Shown in pieces: positions 1-10,700 of a stretch of DNA of 64,000 nucleotides (position 1 is its first letter; the number at the start of each line of letters is the position of its first letter). The translations under genes and the position numbers were made by a program. The notes under the pieces are model-generated. The model was not told the DNA's origin. It worked only from the letters and a program-made list of their open reading frames with translations, and searched no databases. This DNA comes from Alligator mississippiensis (lineage: Eukaryota; Chordata; Crocodylia; Alligatoridae): positions 17,026,001 to 17,090,000 of the forward strand of contig NC_081831.1 in NCBI RefSeq assembly GCF_030867095.1, written 5' to 3'.

Positions 1-3000
1 TAAAGATTCTCTGTAGTATTTAGAGAAGTAAGACCATTGGCGGTGATTGGTATTCCCTTCATACCTTGCATTTTTACCTTTAATTCTTTGATACTTATTA
101 TCACAGGCAAATAATTTTCTCCTGAAAACCTGGAGGAAAGTGAGCTAAACTCTTGAAGTGCTAAAGCTGGTAGGTAATTTTTTTCCTTTACTGGATTGTT
201 AATATAGGTTGGATTTGCATTAGCTTGCTTTGAAAGATTGTTAGATATATGAAGTTTTATAAAATAACCATTTTTGTAATAAATGCAAATATGGAACATG
301 CTGGGTGAGCTCTGGATATGGGGTCTATTTTGTTATTTAAATAATTGGCTTTCAGTTGCTTGGAAATTGTTGCAATAAAAATGACTCTTCACATGTCTAT
401 TTTGAATCTGTAAGCTATGGAATTCTGGAATGTTTCCCTGTGACATTTACGTGTAATCATGTTTGGAACAAGTGTTTGTGCCAAGCCCAGGTTTATTTTG
501 CAGGGCAGTTCATAGTTACACTTTATACAGGAACTGGGATACACCCACAAGTCTTGAACCCATTACCTTTTCAAGCTGAAACAAAAGAAATGCATCTGCT
601 AATTCTCTTTGAAGCAACATAATATCCTGATTAACAACAGATCTAAATTATTTTTTTAAAGACAAGGCAGTAAAAAAATTCCCCTTTATATATTTTTTTC
701 TGTTTAGATTCAATTAGACATAGGATAACAAACAAATCAGTTGTAAAAAATAACCTGCAGTTGAACATGAAAGAATGACTCACAAACATTTGTCTCCAAA
801 GTATTAGCTTTGCAATAAACCTTGTGGTTTGTTTCTATTGGTTTTGTTTTTGTCATAAATAACTCAGACTGTCTTTTCAGATACCATTTGCAGTTTCAGA
901 ACATTAGTGTTCCTATTAAAAATGACCCCACATAAAAATACCTTACTTTTATCTCTTGCTTAAATGTGATAGCTTGGAAAGAAAAGAATCTATAGAAAGC
1001 AATAAAGTGACATAAATTGCAGGACCCAGCTCCAAAAGCAGACAGAGTGGGGAGAGCCAGGATGCAAAAACATTAAAAGGTGGCTCCTGTCCAGACCAGA
1101 TCCTGTGTGGACTACAGCTCAAGCAGAACAGGTAGTCAGGTCCTCTCTGGCTTTGGGCCCATCTTCATCTAAATTCTGCCTTAAATGGCAACCTGGGAGA
1201 CTGTTCTTCAGCAAGGGGGCAGGAATGCCATGAAGCCCCTGACCCTGCAAACGCTTAACTGTGTGCTTAGCTTTATTATCATGAACAATCCCACTGATTT
1301 CAATGGGATTTGTTCTCAGAATGCTTGCAGGATCAGAGCAGAATTTTACCCTTATCCTAGTTCTTGTCAATGCACTGCTTGTTCCATCTCCTCTTATCTG
1401 CTTATACAACTGGTCAGAGGCATTTTTAAACCCGGGTTCTTCCTTCCTGTGGTGTGAATTGCATTTAAAAGGAGAAAAGAAAAACAAACATTACCAATAA
1501 ATCTCTGTGTCTCCATTACAAATCATTTCTTTCTGTAATGGAAATTCCTACCTCCTTCCTGCACCACCCTCTCTCAACCTATCGATGCTAAGGGGAAAAA
1601 CAAGAGCCCAGAGCACATTTGTCTTATGTTCACACAAATAGAAGCTCACAGCCTGAAAAGCCATAATGCATATTTTCCATTTATATCTATAAACCCAGCC
1701 AATAAAAGTCTGCACATACCAATTACCTTTTCTTTTCTTGTACATACCGTCAAGCAGTAAACAGAAATTAGCAGCTGCAGTTCTTTTTTATTCAGGATGT
1801 GTATATTAACTGATGACTCACCAAATAATTTGCAGCCCTGGGTGCCAGTTGTCTTTTCCTCTAGAGAAAGAAATGCTATTTTAAACAAAGTTAACTACTG
1901 CGGATGTCACAAGAATGCCAAAATGTATCAGGATGATACAACAGTTGATGAACTTCAGAGTTGAAGGGAGGGGGCAGTCTCAAGAGCATGTAGCAAACAT
2001 ATTCTTAAATAGTATAAGTCAGAGCAAGCAATGTGTAGTGGAAGGGAGAAAGGATTACATGAAGCATCAACCCACTGTTTCCCCTGCAGCATGACGTTGT
2101 GGCTCATTCGCTATCTCCTTTCAGCAGGAAGGACTTATATTGTTGGAGGAATGTCAACATTTGGTGAAGCCTTGTTTATAATCTTTGGAGCTGTAGGTCC
2201 CCATTTCTTTAGGTTATGCTTGCTATGTAACTAATGAGACTACCCCTGAAACTTGGTCAATAGGCAAACACTTTTTATGTTACATTGTCAGTGAGAAGTA
2301 CAGCAATCCAATTCATTCCCCAAAATGCAGGGCTAATTGTTCTTCATTACCATAAGATACAGTACTAAACCACTCTCTACTACTGCTTGCCATATTCAGT
2401 GATTGTGCTGTGGAGGAACATGCTGTGATGCCATATTTAAGACTGAATGAAAAGTTTAATTCTGAGCTCTATTTTCTAGCTTCCTTTGAATTTGGATTGT
2501 AGTAACCAATCTGTTTGTAACTTGATTAACTTAAGAATCAGAAATGTGAAAATGGGAAAGTGGAAAGTACTGCTCAATAAGAAATTACTTGCATGAAATT
2601 TCTCCTGAGTCTCCTAATTCTTCAGCCTCTATGTTCCTAGAGCTCCTCGTGTTGCACACAGAAATAACACCTTGCCCACTTGCCACTCCGCCTGTCTCAG
2701 CTCAGTCTGTCATTTATCCATATAACTTGGAACCACAGAAAGGGAAGAATCAGTCTCTAGGCAAGCCAGTTTCTGTACCCTGGTATGTGCCCCCCCTCTG
2801 TTTGCTACTATTTATTATTTCTATAGAGGAATGTAAAAGTCTTGGCAACAAAATTGGGATCAAGGGACTAAAACTGAGAGAAAATAAAGAATGCAGTGAG
2901 AGGGGAAGACTTGTAGAAATGACACTCCTCTGCTCCTCCTACTGCTGTCTGGCCTTCACAGAGAAGTTCCAAGGGTGTGAAAAGCCCTGCCATTTCCCAG

Positions 3001-3599
3001 GCTCCTTGTACAAAGTGCAGAGGGCTAAGTCTTCTGTATTATCTAGTCCCCTCCTCAGAAGTCACATTAGGCTTTTTAACCCCAACTGTCACAAAACATA
3101 TATTTTAGTTCAAACACAACTAATTGGTCTTGATATTTTCACTATAGTGAAGTTAATTCTGTGAATATCTCTGGTTTGTGCTTTCTAGGAGGTCTAACTA
3201 GGTAATCATAAAGTTCCCCACTTAAATTCTAGTAATGCTATCCAATATCACACAGTAAACTTACAGATGCTTGCAAACCTAAGGAGCATTTTGGAATGGT
3301 TAAAAAGCCCCTCAAGGCTTTTTTTTTTTTTGGAGCAGGGGAGAAGCAGGAAGCCCTGCGAGGAAATAACTATTATTTCTTTCCACCCACCAAATGCTGT
3401 TGTTGTCCAGGATCCTTGCAGAGGACCTCAGCTATGCCATGCTCTCTTGCACTGAGTCCAGTAAACAGATGGTGGAAACAGACATTGTCTAAAAAAATGT
3501 TAAGAAGGCATAAATGCAGAGCAGTTCGATGTTGATGCCCTTTATTGTGCCACGTGACAGAAAAATCAGTGATGCAACAAAAGGTAGTAATAGATTCTG
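1..3599. other. intergenic, no gene recognised
   Basis: AT-rich sequence upstream of the FN3KRP promoter. None of the open frames here resembles a known protein or shows exon-like boundaries. In human the gene on this side is RAB40B, but no RAB40-like GTPase motif could be found. The only recognisable content is an old interspersed repeat near 1225-1400 and a short T-run at 3319-3332. Confidence 0.6.
1225..1400 (-). repeat. ancient amniote interspersed repeat fragment
   Basis: Read on the minus strand this carries the phrases 'cattgaaatcagtggga' and 'taaagctaagcacacagtta', which belong to a degraded, widely scattered repeat of reptile, bird and mammal genomes. Class (old LINE tail or DNA element) is not resolved from this copy; it is old and diverged. 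Confidence 0.4.
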
Positions 3600-4225
3600 C
3601 TGCTTTATTTCAGAAAACATCTATCTGCTCTGAGGTGCGCTTGCAGTCACTGCCACATGGAGCTGATGCCAGAGCTGTGGAGCCTGGCGCAGCTGTTCGC
3701 AGCCTGCCTGCTGCTTGCTGCAGCTGCCCCGAGCCCCGGCCGGCTACAAATATCTGTGCTGGGCTGTGTACCAACTCTGTGCCAGCAGCAGGGGAGAGAC
3801 TGGGGTTGCACTGCCTCAGGCTCACTGCCCGCTTTGAGGTGCGTATGCACGTGCCGGTACAGAGCTGATGCCTGGGCTCTGGAGCCCGGCACAGCTGTTT
3901 ACAGCCTCCTGGCTGCAACCAGCCCCGGCTCTGGGTAGCTGTTGCCAGCCGGGAGCCTGGGCTGCTCCCAGCAGGCAGCTGAGACACTGCAAGCCCTGCT
4001 GCAAGACACTGCAAGACACTGCTACCCCAGCTACCCAGAGCCGGGGTAGCTCCTGACAGCCACAGAGCCTGGGCTGGGGGGGGCAAGGGGCACAAGCAGG
4101 GCATCCTGCCATGTACCCCCTGCCCTCATTTTGTTTTTCTGGCACGCTGGCACTCCGGCACCTTCCATGGTAGGCATTGTGGTGTTTTTCAGCGCTCTGG
4201 CCAAAAAGACCTTGCATACCCCTGG
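3600..4225. repeat. GC-rich repeat block, possibly the interior and right end of a hAT element
   Basis: Abruptly GC-rich block. Two imperfect copies of a roughly 80-bp segment start near 3632 and 3836. A perfect 17-bp inverted pair lies at 3923-3939 and 4030-4046. The right edge (about 4211-4224) reads as the inverted terminus of a hAT element (reverse complement begins CAGGGGTATGCAAGG). No matching left terminus was found, so this is probably a truncated nonautonomous element. Overlapping open frames on both strands are low-complexity and not genes. Confidence 0.45.
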
Positions 4226-4241
4226 TCTAGAGGAAAAAGCA

Positions 4242-4665
4242 ATCAGGACTCATAGTAGAGATGATATCTTTTATTATACCAACAAGATTTTTGCAAAAAA
4301 TTTTCGTTAGTTGCATGCTTTTGGGTACCAACAGCCTTCATCAGGGATTGGAGAAAAAATTATAAAAGTTCTCCTGGGTAGAAATGATATTTCATAGGAT
4401 TTCACAGAGGAGTCAATAGATGGAAAACTCCTCTGGGCAGTCAGTTCATAGCTGGTATGGAGTCTGCCAGGAGTTTTCCTTCTATTGACTCTCTGTGAAA
4501 TTCTATGAAATATGAACTTTCATTTCTACCCAGGAAAACTTTTACAATCTTTTCTCCAATGCCTGATGAAAGGTGTTTGTGCCCAAAAGCATGCAACTAA
4601 AGACTTTTTTTTGCAAAAATCTTATTGATCTAATAAAAAATATCACCTCTACCAGGAGTCCTGAT
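4242..4665. repeat. 424-bp palindromic (fold-back) element
   Basis: Two arms of about 200 bp are imperfect inverted copies of each other. Both outer ends read ATCAGGACT inward, followed by a (T/G)AGTAGAG-like segment and a gatatctttta-like segment; the arms meet around a loop of about 20 nt near 4443-4461. Motifs inside (TGCATGCTTTTGGG, CATCAGG..TTGGAGAAAA) occur once in each arm in opposite orientation. A related tail is seen at 60700-60790. Best explained as a fold-back DNA element or two copies inserted head to head. Confidence 0.7.
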
Positions 4666-4669
4666 CTGT

Positions 4670-5095
4670 TACCATGTAGCACTCTCCCTGTTCAACCAGC
4701 CCTGCAAAGCTGGCTGAGGAGGAAGTGAGAAGGGACACCCTGTGTTGCCCATTGCCCCAGACCTGCACTGGGCTCGGGAACATCCAGTGTTCTCCATGGC
4801 TCCAGGCCCAGGGGGCTGGGCAGAGGGGACGTGCTGTTCCCCCCACCAGGCAGCCCCATGGTGTGGACTGAGTGTAGAAGCACTTTGCCCCACAGGCGGG
4901 CTTGGGGCAGCAGAGAGATACAGCCCAACTTGTCCCCGCCATCAAGGGTGGGACAAAGGGCAATGTGCCTTTCATCTGGGGAAGCAAATCAGCTGCACCA
5001 CGACACATGGCTCCTCTCAGGGACATCTCTTTCAATTACCCAGAGACTCCCAACATTTTGAAACACTGAGGAAATTCCTGGAGGAAAAACACTCT
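4670..5095. other. no feature recognised
   Basis: Moderately GC-rich filler between the palindrome and the CR1 copy. Overlapping short frames on both strands lack any recognisable domain. Confidence 0.5.
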
Positions 5096-5097
5096 TA

Positions 5098-6792
5098 GAA
5101 TTGGGAAATGCAAAACTCTAGAGCTCTTGGTTCAGAAAGTGATGGAAGAGACAAAGCTAACCTATTTAACAATTTCTTTGCCTCCATTTTTCTGATCAGG
5201 GACCAGGTCATCCCCTCCACTGGGATCCCCAGTAGTCCCAGAGGAGGCACAGCCAGGCCCAGGGTCAGCGAGGACCTAGTCAGGGAACTTCTAGAGGGAA
5301 TGGACATGTTCAAATCAGCAGGTCCTAATGATCTCCACCCGAGTGCTGAGCGAATTAGCAGAGGTCATTGCAGGACCCCTGGCACGGCTTTACGAGCACT
5401 CGTGGTGCTCTGGTGAGGTGCCAGAGGACTGGAAAAGGGCCAATGTGGTCCCCATTTTCAAAAAAGGGAGTAAGGAGGACCCAGTCTTACCTCGGTCCTG
5501 GGGAAGCTCTTTGAGAAAATTATCCAGGTGCACATCTGCAAGCAGGGGAGTGTATGCTTAGGGGCAACCAACATGGGTTCATTAGAGGCAGGTCCTGTCA
5601 GACCAACCTGGTGGCCTTCTACAACCAGGTCACAAAATCCTTGGACGCAAGTGTCGCGGTGGACATAGTCTTCCTGGACTTTAGGAAGGCCTTCGACTCT
5701 CACCCCATTCTCATTAAAAAATTAGGAGATTGTGGTGTGGATGCCTACACAGAAAGATGGGTCGCCAATTGGCTGGAGGGCCACGCCCAGAGAGTGGTGG
5801 TGGATGGGTCATTTTTGACTTGGAGGGATGTGGGCAGTGGGGTCCCCCAGGGCTTGGTCCTCGGGCCTGCACTGTTCAACATCTTCATCAGCGACTTGGA
5901 CGAGGGGGTGAAAAGCACCCTGTTCAAATTCACAGATGTCACTAATGTGGGGAGAAGTAGGCACGCTAGAAAGGAGGAATAGGCTGCAATTGGATCTGGA
6001 CAGGTTACAGGGGTGGGCGGATGAGAATAAGATGGGATTCAACACTGACAAGTGCAAGGTACTGCACCTGGGGAGAAAGAACCAGCAGCATACCTACAGG
6101 CTGGGGAACTCCCCTCTCCTCAGCACAGAGGCAGAAAATGATCTTGGTGTCATTATAGACTCCAAGATGAACATGGGCTGCCAATGTGGGAACACGGTCA
6201 GGAAGGCTAACCGCACCTTGTCATGCATCCACAGATGCATCTCGAGCAGGGCCAAGGAGGTGATCCTCCCCCTCTATGCAGCACTGGTCAGGCCGCAGCT
6301 GGAGTACTGCATCCAGTTCTGGGCACCGCACTTCAGGAGGGATGTGGACAACATGGAGAGGGTCCAGAGGAGGGCCACCTGCATGATCAGGGGGCAGCAG
6401 GGCAGGTCCTACGAGGAGAGGCTATGGGACCTGAACCTGAGAGGGGATCTGGTGGCTGTCTATAAACTGGCCAAGGGGGACCAGCAGGCAATGGAAGAGT
6501 CCCTGTTCCCCTGAGTGCTACTAGGAGTAACAAGGAATAACGGCCATAAGTTGTTGGAGAGTAGATTTAGGCTGGATATCAGGAGGCGCTACTTCACTGT
6601 CAGGGCAGCTAGGATCTGGAACCAACTTCCAAGGGAAGTGGTGCTGGCTCCTACCCTTGGGGTCTTCAAAAGGAGGCTGGATAATCACCTCTTGGGGGCC
6701 ACCTGACCCCAGCATGCTTTCCTGCCAGGGCAGGGGGTCGGACTTGATGATCTGCTCAGGTCCCTTCCGACTCTACCAACTATGAAACTATG
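5098..6792 (+). mobile_element. CR1 LINE, 5'-truncated copy (reverse transcriptase region to 3' end)
   Basis: Translated pieces follow the CR1 ORF2 order. An approach segment (LFNNFFASIF) is followed by SGEVPEDWKRANVVPIFKKG, HGFIRGRSCQTNLVAFY, VFLDFRKAFD, SGVPQGLVLGPALFNIFI, then the thumb and C-terminal region ([53 protein letters not shown]). The frame shifts near 5330, 5550 and 5930 and has a stop near 6512. The catalytic FADD box is changed to FTDV, so the copy is dead. It ends in the usual CR1 3' tail (GGTCCCTTCCGACTCTACCA) about 540 bp upstream of the FN3KRP start codon. Confidence 0.9.
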
Positions 6793-6930
6793 ATCCCTTT
6801 TATTAAACCAACTAAGAAACTGAAAAACACCCCCATCCTTTTCTGCAAGGTATCATCTCTGAACCACGAGGTCTGGAGTTTTGCTTTTCTTTTTGTCTCA
6901 GACCAACACGGCTACTAAATCCATCCCTTA
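6793..6930 (+). repeat. interspersed repeat tail (SINE-like, CTCAGACCAACACGGCTAC motif)
   Basis: Sequence from a 'cttttattaaaccaac' phrase to 'ctcagaccaacacggctac', a combination common in turtle and crocodilian interspersed repeats. It sits directly between the CR1 tail and the CpG-rich promoter of FN3KRP. The family name is not certain. Confidence 0.5.
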
Positions 6931-7720
6931 ACGTTGGGAGCACGTAGCGGTAATGAGGAAGTGCAGGGACCCTGAATCTCATGCCTCGTGCGGCGGAGAT
7001 CCCTTCCGAGGGGAAGAGGGCGCGCCACCCCGTGGATCTCGAGGTGCTCCGGACAAGGAGGAAACCCGCGTGGGTCAGAAGTAACCAGAAACCCACACTC
7101 CCCACGCCCGCACGGCCCTGCCCCGCCCCTTTCCCATAGCCACGCCAATCAGCGCCCCTCTCGTTCCTGGCCACGCCCACCCCTCATGGGCGCTGCGGCG
7201 CCCCCTGCTGCTCAGGCTGGAACCGCCCCCCTACCCAGTGGGAGAGTAGGTGAGGGCATTGGTTTCGGATGTTGCCAGCACGCATGCGCGGGGCTCGGAG
7301 CATGCGCAGCCCTGCGTCCCGGTCTAGCGGCGGCATGGAGGCGGCGCTGCAGCGGGAGCTGGGCACGGCGCGGCTGCGGCCCACGGGCCACTCGGGCGGC
7401 GGCTGCATCAGCCAGGGGCAGAGCTACGACACCGACCGCGGCCGCGTCTTCGTGAAGAGCAACTCGAAGGCGGAGGTGGGCGGGGCTGGGCTCGGCCTCC
7501 AGGCTCTGCCGCGCCGGGCTCGCTGCGGGTGGCGCGGGAAGCGGCCGGGCCGCGCGATGCGCTGGAGGGGCAGGACCCGCGCTCTGCGGTGCGGGGGCAT
7601 TAATGGGTCAGTGGGGCGGGCAGGTGGCTGCACGCCATCAGACCGCTGTCGATATGAGCCAGCGCTTGCAGACTGCAGCCGGAGCCGTCCTGACATCCCC
7701 TGGGCCGGCAGGTGAGGGGT
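6930..7720 (+). promoter_or_regulatory. FN3KRP: CpG-island promoter of FN3KRP
   Basis: A sharp rise in GC and CpG content covers the 5' flank and coding exon 1. It contains GC-box-like motifs (CCCCGCCCC near 7123, CCACGCCCACCCC near 7171) and a CCAAT box (GCCAATCAGC near 7144). No TATA box is seen, as expected for a broadly expressed gene. The upstream edge meets interspersed repeats at about 6930, so the regulatory region looks compact. Confidence 0.75.
7335..7475 (+). CDS. FN3KRP: FN3KRP coding exon 1
   Basis: 47 codons from MEAALQREL to SNSKAE, followed by donor GTGGGC; phase 0. It carries the nucleotide-binding P-loop with Cys24 and the VFVK lysine. Confidence 0.95.
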
Positions 7721-10700
7721 GCTGTCAGGTATCGTCACCCCCTGCAGGGGTCTGGAGCAGGCTAGGAAAGATAGAGCGGCGCCTTCCTTCTTCCAGGCAC
7801 ATGTCAGTCACCAGCTGCCTGCACTGAAAGGAAACGTCCTCAGAGTTTTCTGTGGTTGTATCGACTTTCTGTGCCATCATCTTCAGCCCCGGGCACGAAC
7901 CACTGTGGGAGGCTTGGCGCTGCTAAGCGGGATGTCTGGGCAACGCTGCGGCCCTTTGGGCGGTGGGGAAAGGCAGAGGAAGATATGTTTGATTTGGGTC
8001 CTGGCTGAGGAAAGAGAGACGTGGGTGCACACACGGACGCAGCTTGTGCATTCGCCAGTAATAGCACTAGTGAAAGAAATGAAAGGTGTCCAACTTCGCG
8101 TTTCAGACCTGTCGCCTTATTCATGGTTGGTGATATGAGCAGCAGGGTAACCATGTCATTCCAGCGAACAAAACTCTGGCTTGCATCTACTGATGCATCT
8201 CGAGCAAGACTCAGGAAGTCACCCTCCCGCTGTACTCGGCCTTGGTGTGGCCGCAGCTGGAGTATTGCATCCAGTTCTGGGCACCACAATTTAGGAAGGA
8301 CGTGGAGAAGCTAGAGAGAGTCCAGAGGAGAGCCACGCGCCTGGTCAGAGGGCAAGAGAATAGGTCTTATGAAGAGAGGCTGCGAGCCATGGGACTCTTC
8401 AGCCTGGAAAAGTGCAGGCTCAGGGGTGACTTGGTGGCAGCCTATAAGTACATCGGGTGTGCTTCAGGATGTAGGGGAACACCTGTTCACCAGAGCACCC
8501 CAGGGGATGACAAGGTCTAATGGTCACAAACTACTACAAAATCGTTTTAGGCTGGACATAAGGAGAAACTTTACTGTCCGAGCTCCCAAGGCCTGGAACA
8601 GACTCCCCCAGAGGTGGTGCAGGCACCTACTCTGGACTCTTTCAAGAAACATTTGAATGTTTATCGTGTTGGGATCCCTTGACCCCAGCTGACTTCCTGC
8701 CCCTTGGGCAGGGGGCTGGACCCAATGATCTTTAGAGGTCCCTTCCAGCCCTAATGACTATGAAACCTCTGAAACCTAAATGTGTTGAGGTCCTCCAGGA
8801 AAGGTATTGAAAGAGCTGTTTGCTTTGCAGTCAATCTAGTAGTTTTATAGGGAACAATCTAGGACCTCCCTGTCATGTCATGTTGCTGTCATCCCCCACC
8901 CTGTTAATACATATATAGATGTATAATTGGCAGGCAATTCTTCCAGCACACTTGGCTGGGAGAAAGATGTATTGAGTAAATATCAAGGACCTGGATAAAT
9001 TTCCTATTCAGTAGTCATTGTTTTGTGATTTTACCATGCATCTATAGACACAGAGTGCTGATGAAAGCAGCCTTCATTAATTTCATTAAAAATGCTGTGC
9101 TGTGTGCACAGCAGTTGACTACATCAGCAGTTCCCTTATAAGCCTGTTTTCAGCTATTGTCTACAGCAATATTTTGGAAGGAGCTATGTTTTGGAAAGAG
9201 AAATCATTTTATTTCTAAAGCAAAATTTCAGACTCATTAATAGTCCAGAAATTCTTCATTCTTGCTCTCCTTCACTCAGGGAGTTTGTAATCAACATCAC
9301 CTGTGGCTTATTTGATGATTCTCATTCCTGTATTTGTATCCAAAGTAATCTTTTGATATTTTATTCATTTGGTTTTGTTAGGGCTTTTAGCAAATACTGT
9401 TGGTTATGGGCTGCCTTCTGCACACTTTACGCTTTAAATACCATTTACTCACACAGCTAGTCCATTGGAATCAATGGAGCAGCTCAGATGAATAAGTTCT
9501 AAACATAAATGATGATTGCAGAGCTGGCCCCTGCATTCTCATTTAAAAGAACATCCCAGGTTACAAGTTAGGCGCAATGTAATTATTTTTATTCTCTGCA
9601 GAAACATAAATTCAAGGCATAATAACAGCTAATTCAGTATTTCTAGGTGGAACTGTATGTGCAAAGCCACATAGATTATCAGTACCCAGCACACACTTTC
9701 ATTTTTTCCTGACATACATTGCAACTCATTTGACACTTATTCCTATATATTGGGGTGCCAGATTCACCTGCGGTTTTATTTTGGATTCAGACTGTGGGGT
9801 TCCTTGCAAGTCAAATCCAACCTGGGGCATGAGGACCACAGTGGCCACCACAGCGGTGACAGACTCATGGGGTCCAGTGGGAGCAAGGGTAGTGCAGGTT
9901 GCAGCTGTAGGGAAGCCAAGCTCACTACCAATGGCCATGTCCATCGGGGCTAAAGGGCCCAACATTTGGTGCCTCTAGTAGTTCAGTAGATTGGAGAGAC
10001 AGGCTCTGTGGGCTGAACGTGGCACACAAGCCACATGTTTGACATCCCTGCTGTATATCACGTTCATTTGGAATTTTTGATCAGTAAGCATATGTATAAA
10101 ATGAATGGAAACAAGCCAGGCTTTTATACAAACCAGGCTTTGACTCAGTTGTTGAGTTATTTATATGACCACACAAAATGCTGGAAGATGTGCTGTTTCA
10201 TTAGGGGTGGGCATATAGGAAAGAAACCGATTCTCCTGTTATTCTTAAGTCTGTAGGTTACCATACCATAAGCAACCCAACTGTGGACCCTCCTTTGTCT
10301 TGTATATGCTTGCACCAAAAAAAAGACTCAGATGTGGTTTGCCTGGAGGAATGTCTTAATTTTGTTGCTAACAATGTTCCTGGGGACTAATCCTGTTCTT
10401 TTGTGTTTAACAGGCTAGACGAATGTTTGAGGGAGAAATGGCAAGTTTAGAAGCCCTCCTGAAAACCCAGACAATAAAGGTCCCCAAACCCATCAAAGTT
10501 ATAGACTTGCCAGGGGGCACCACGCTGTTTGTGATGGAGCACTTGGAAATGAAGGGTTTAAACAGGTAAATTTTGACAGTGTCATGTTGTCAGGCATTCA
10601 GATTTGTGTGATCTTCATGTTATTTGTTTTTGAGGAGAAATACATTTTGATGCTTCCCTTCTTGTCTCCAACCCATTAAAAACTGTAACACTGAATACAG

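Noticed and set aside
2589-3164. 191-codon open frame on the plus strand
   Set aside because: No recognisable domain, ordinary intergenic composition, no promoter or splice context, and no match to the gene expected on this side (RAB40B).
5554-5982. A reverse-transcriptase-like frame considered as a host gene
   Set aside because: It is part of a CR1 LINE with frame changes and an altered catalytic box, ending in the CR1 3' tail.
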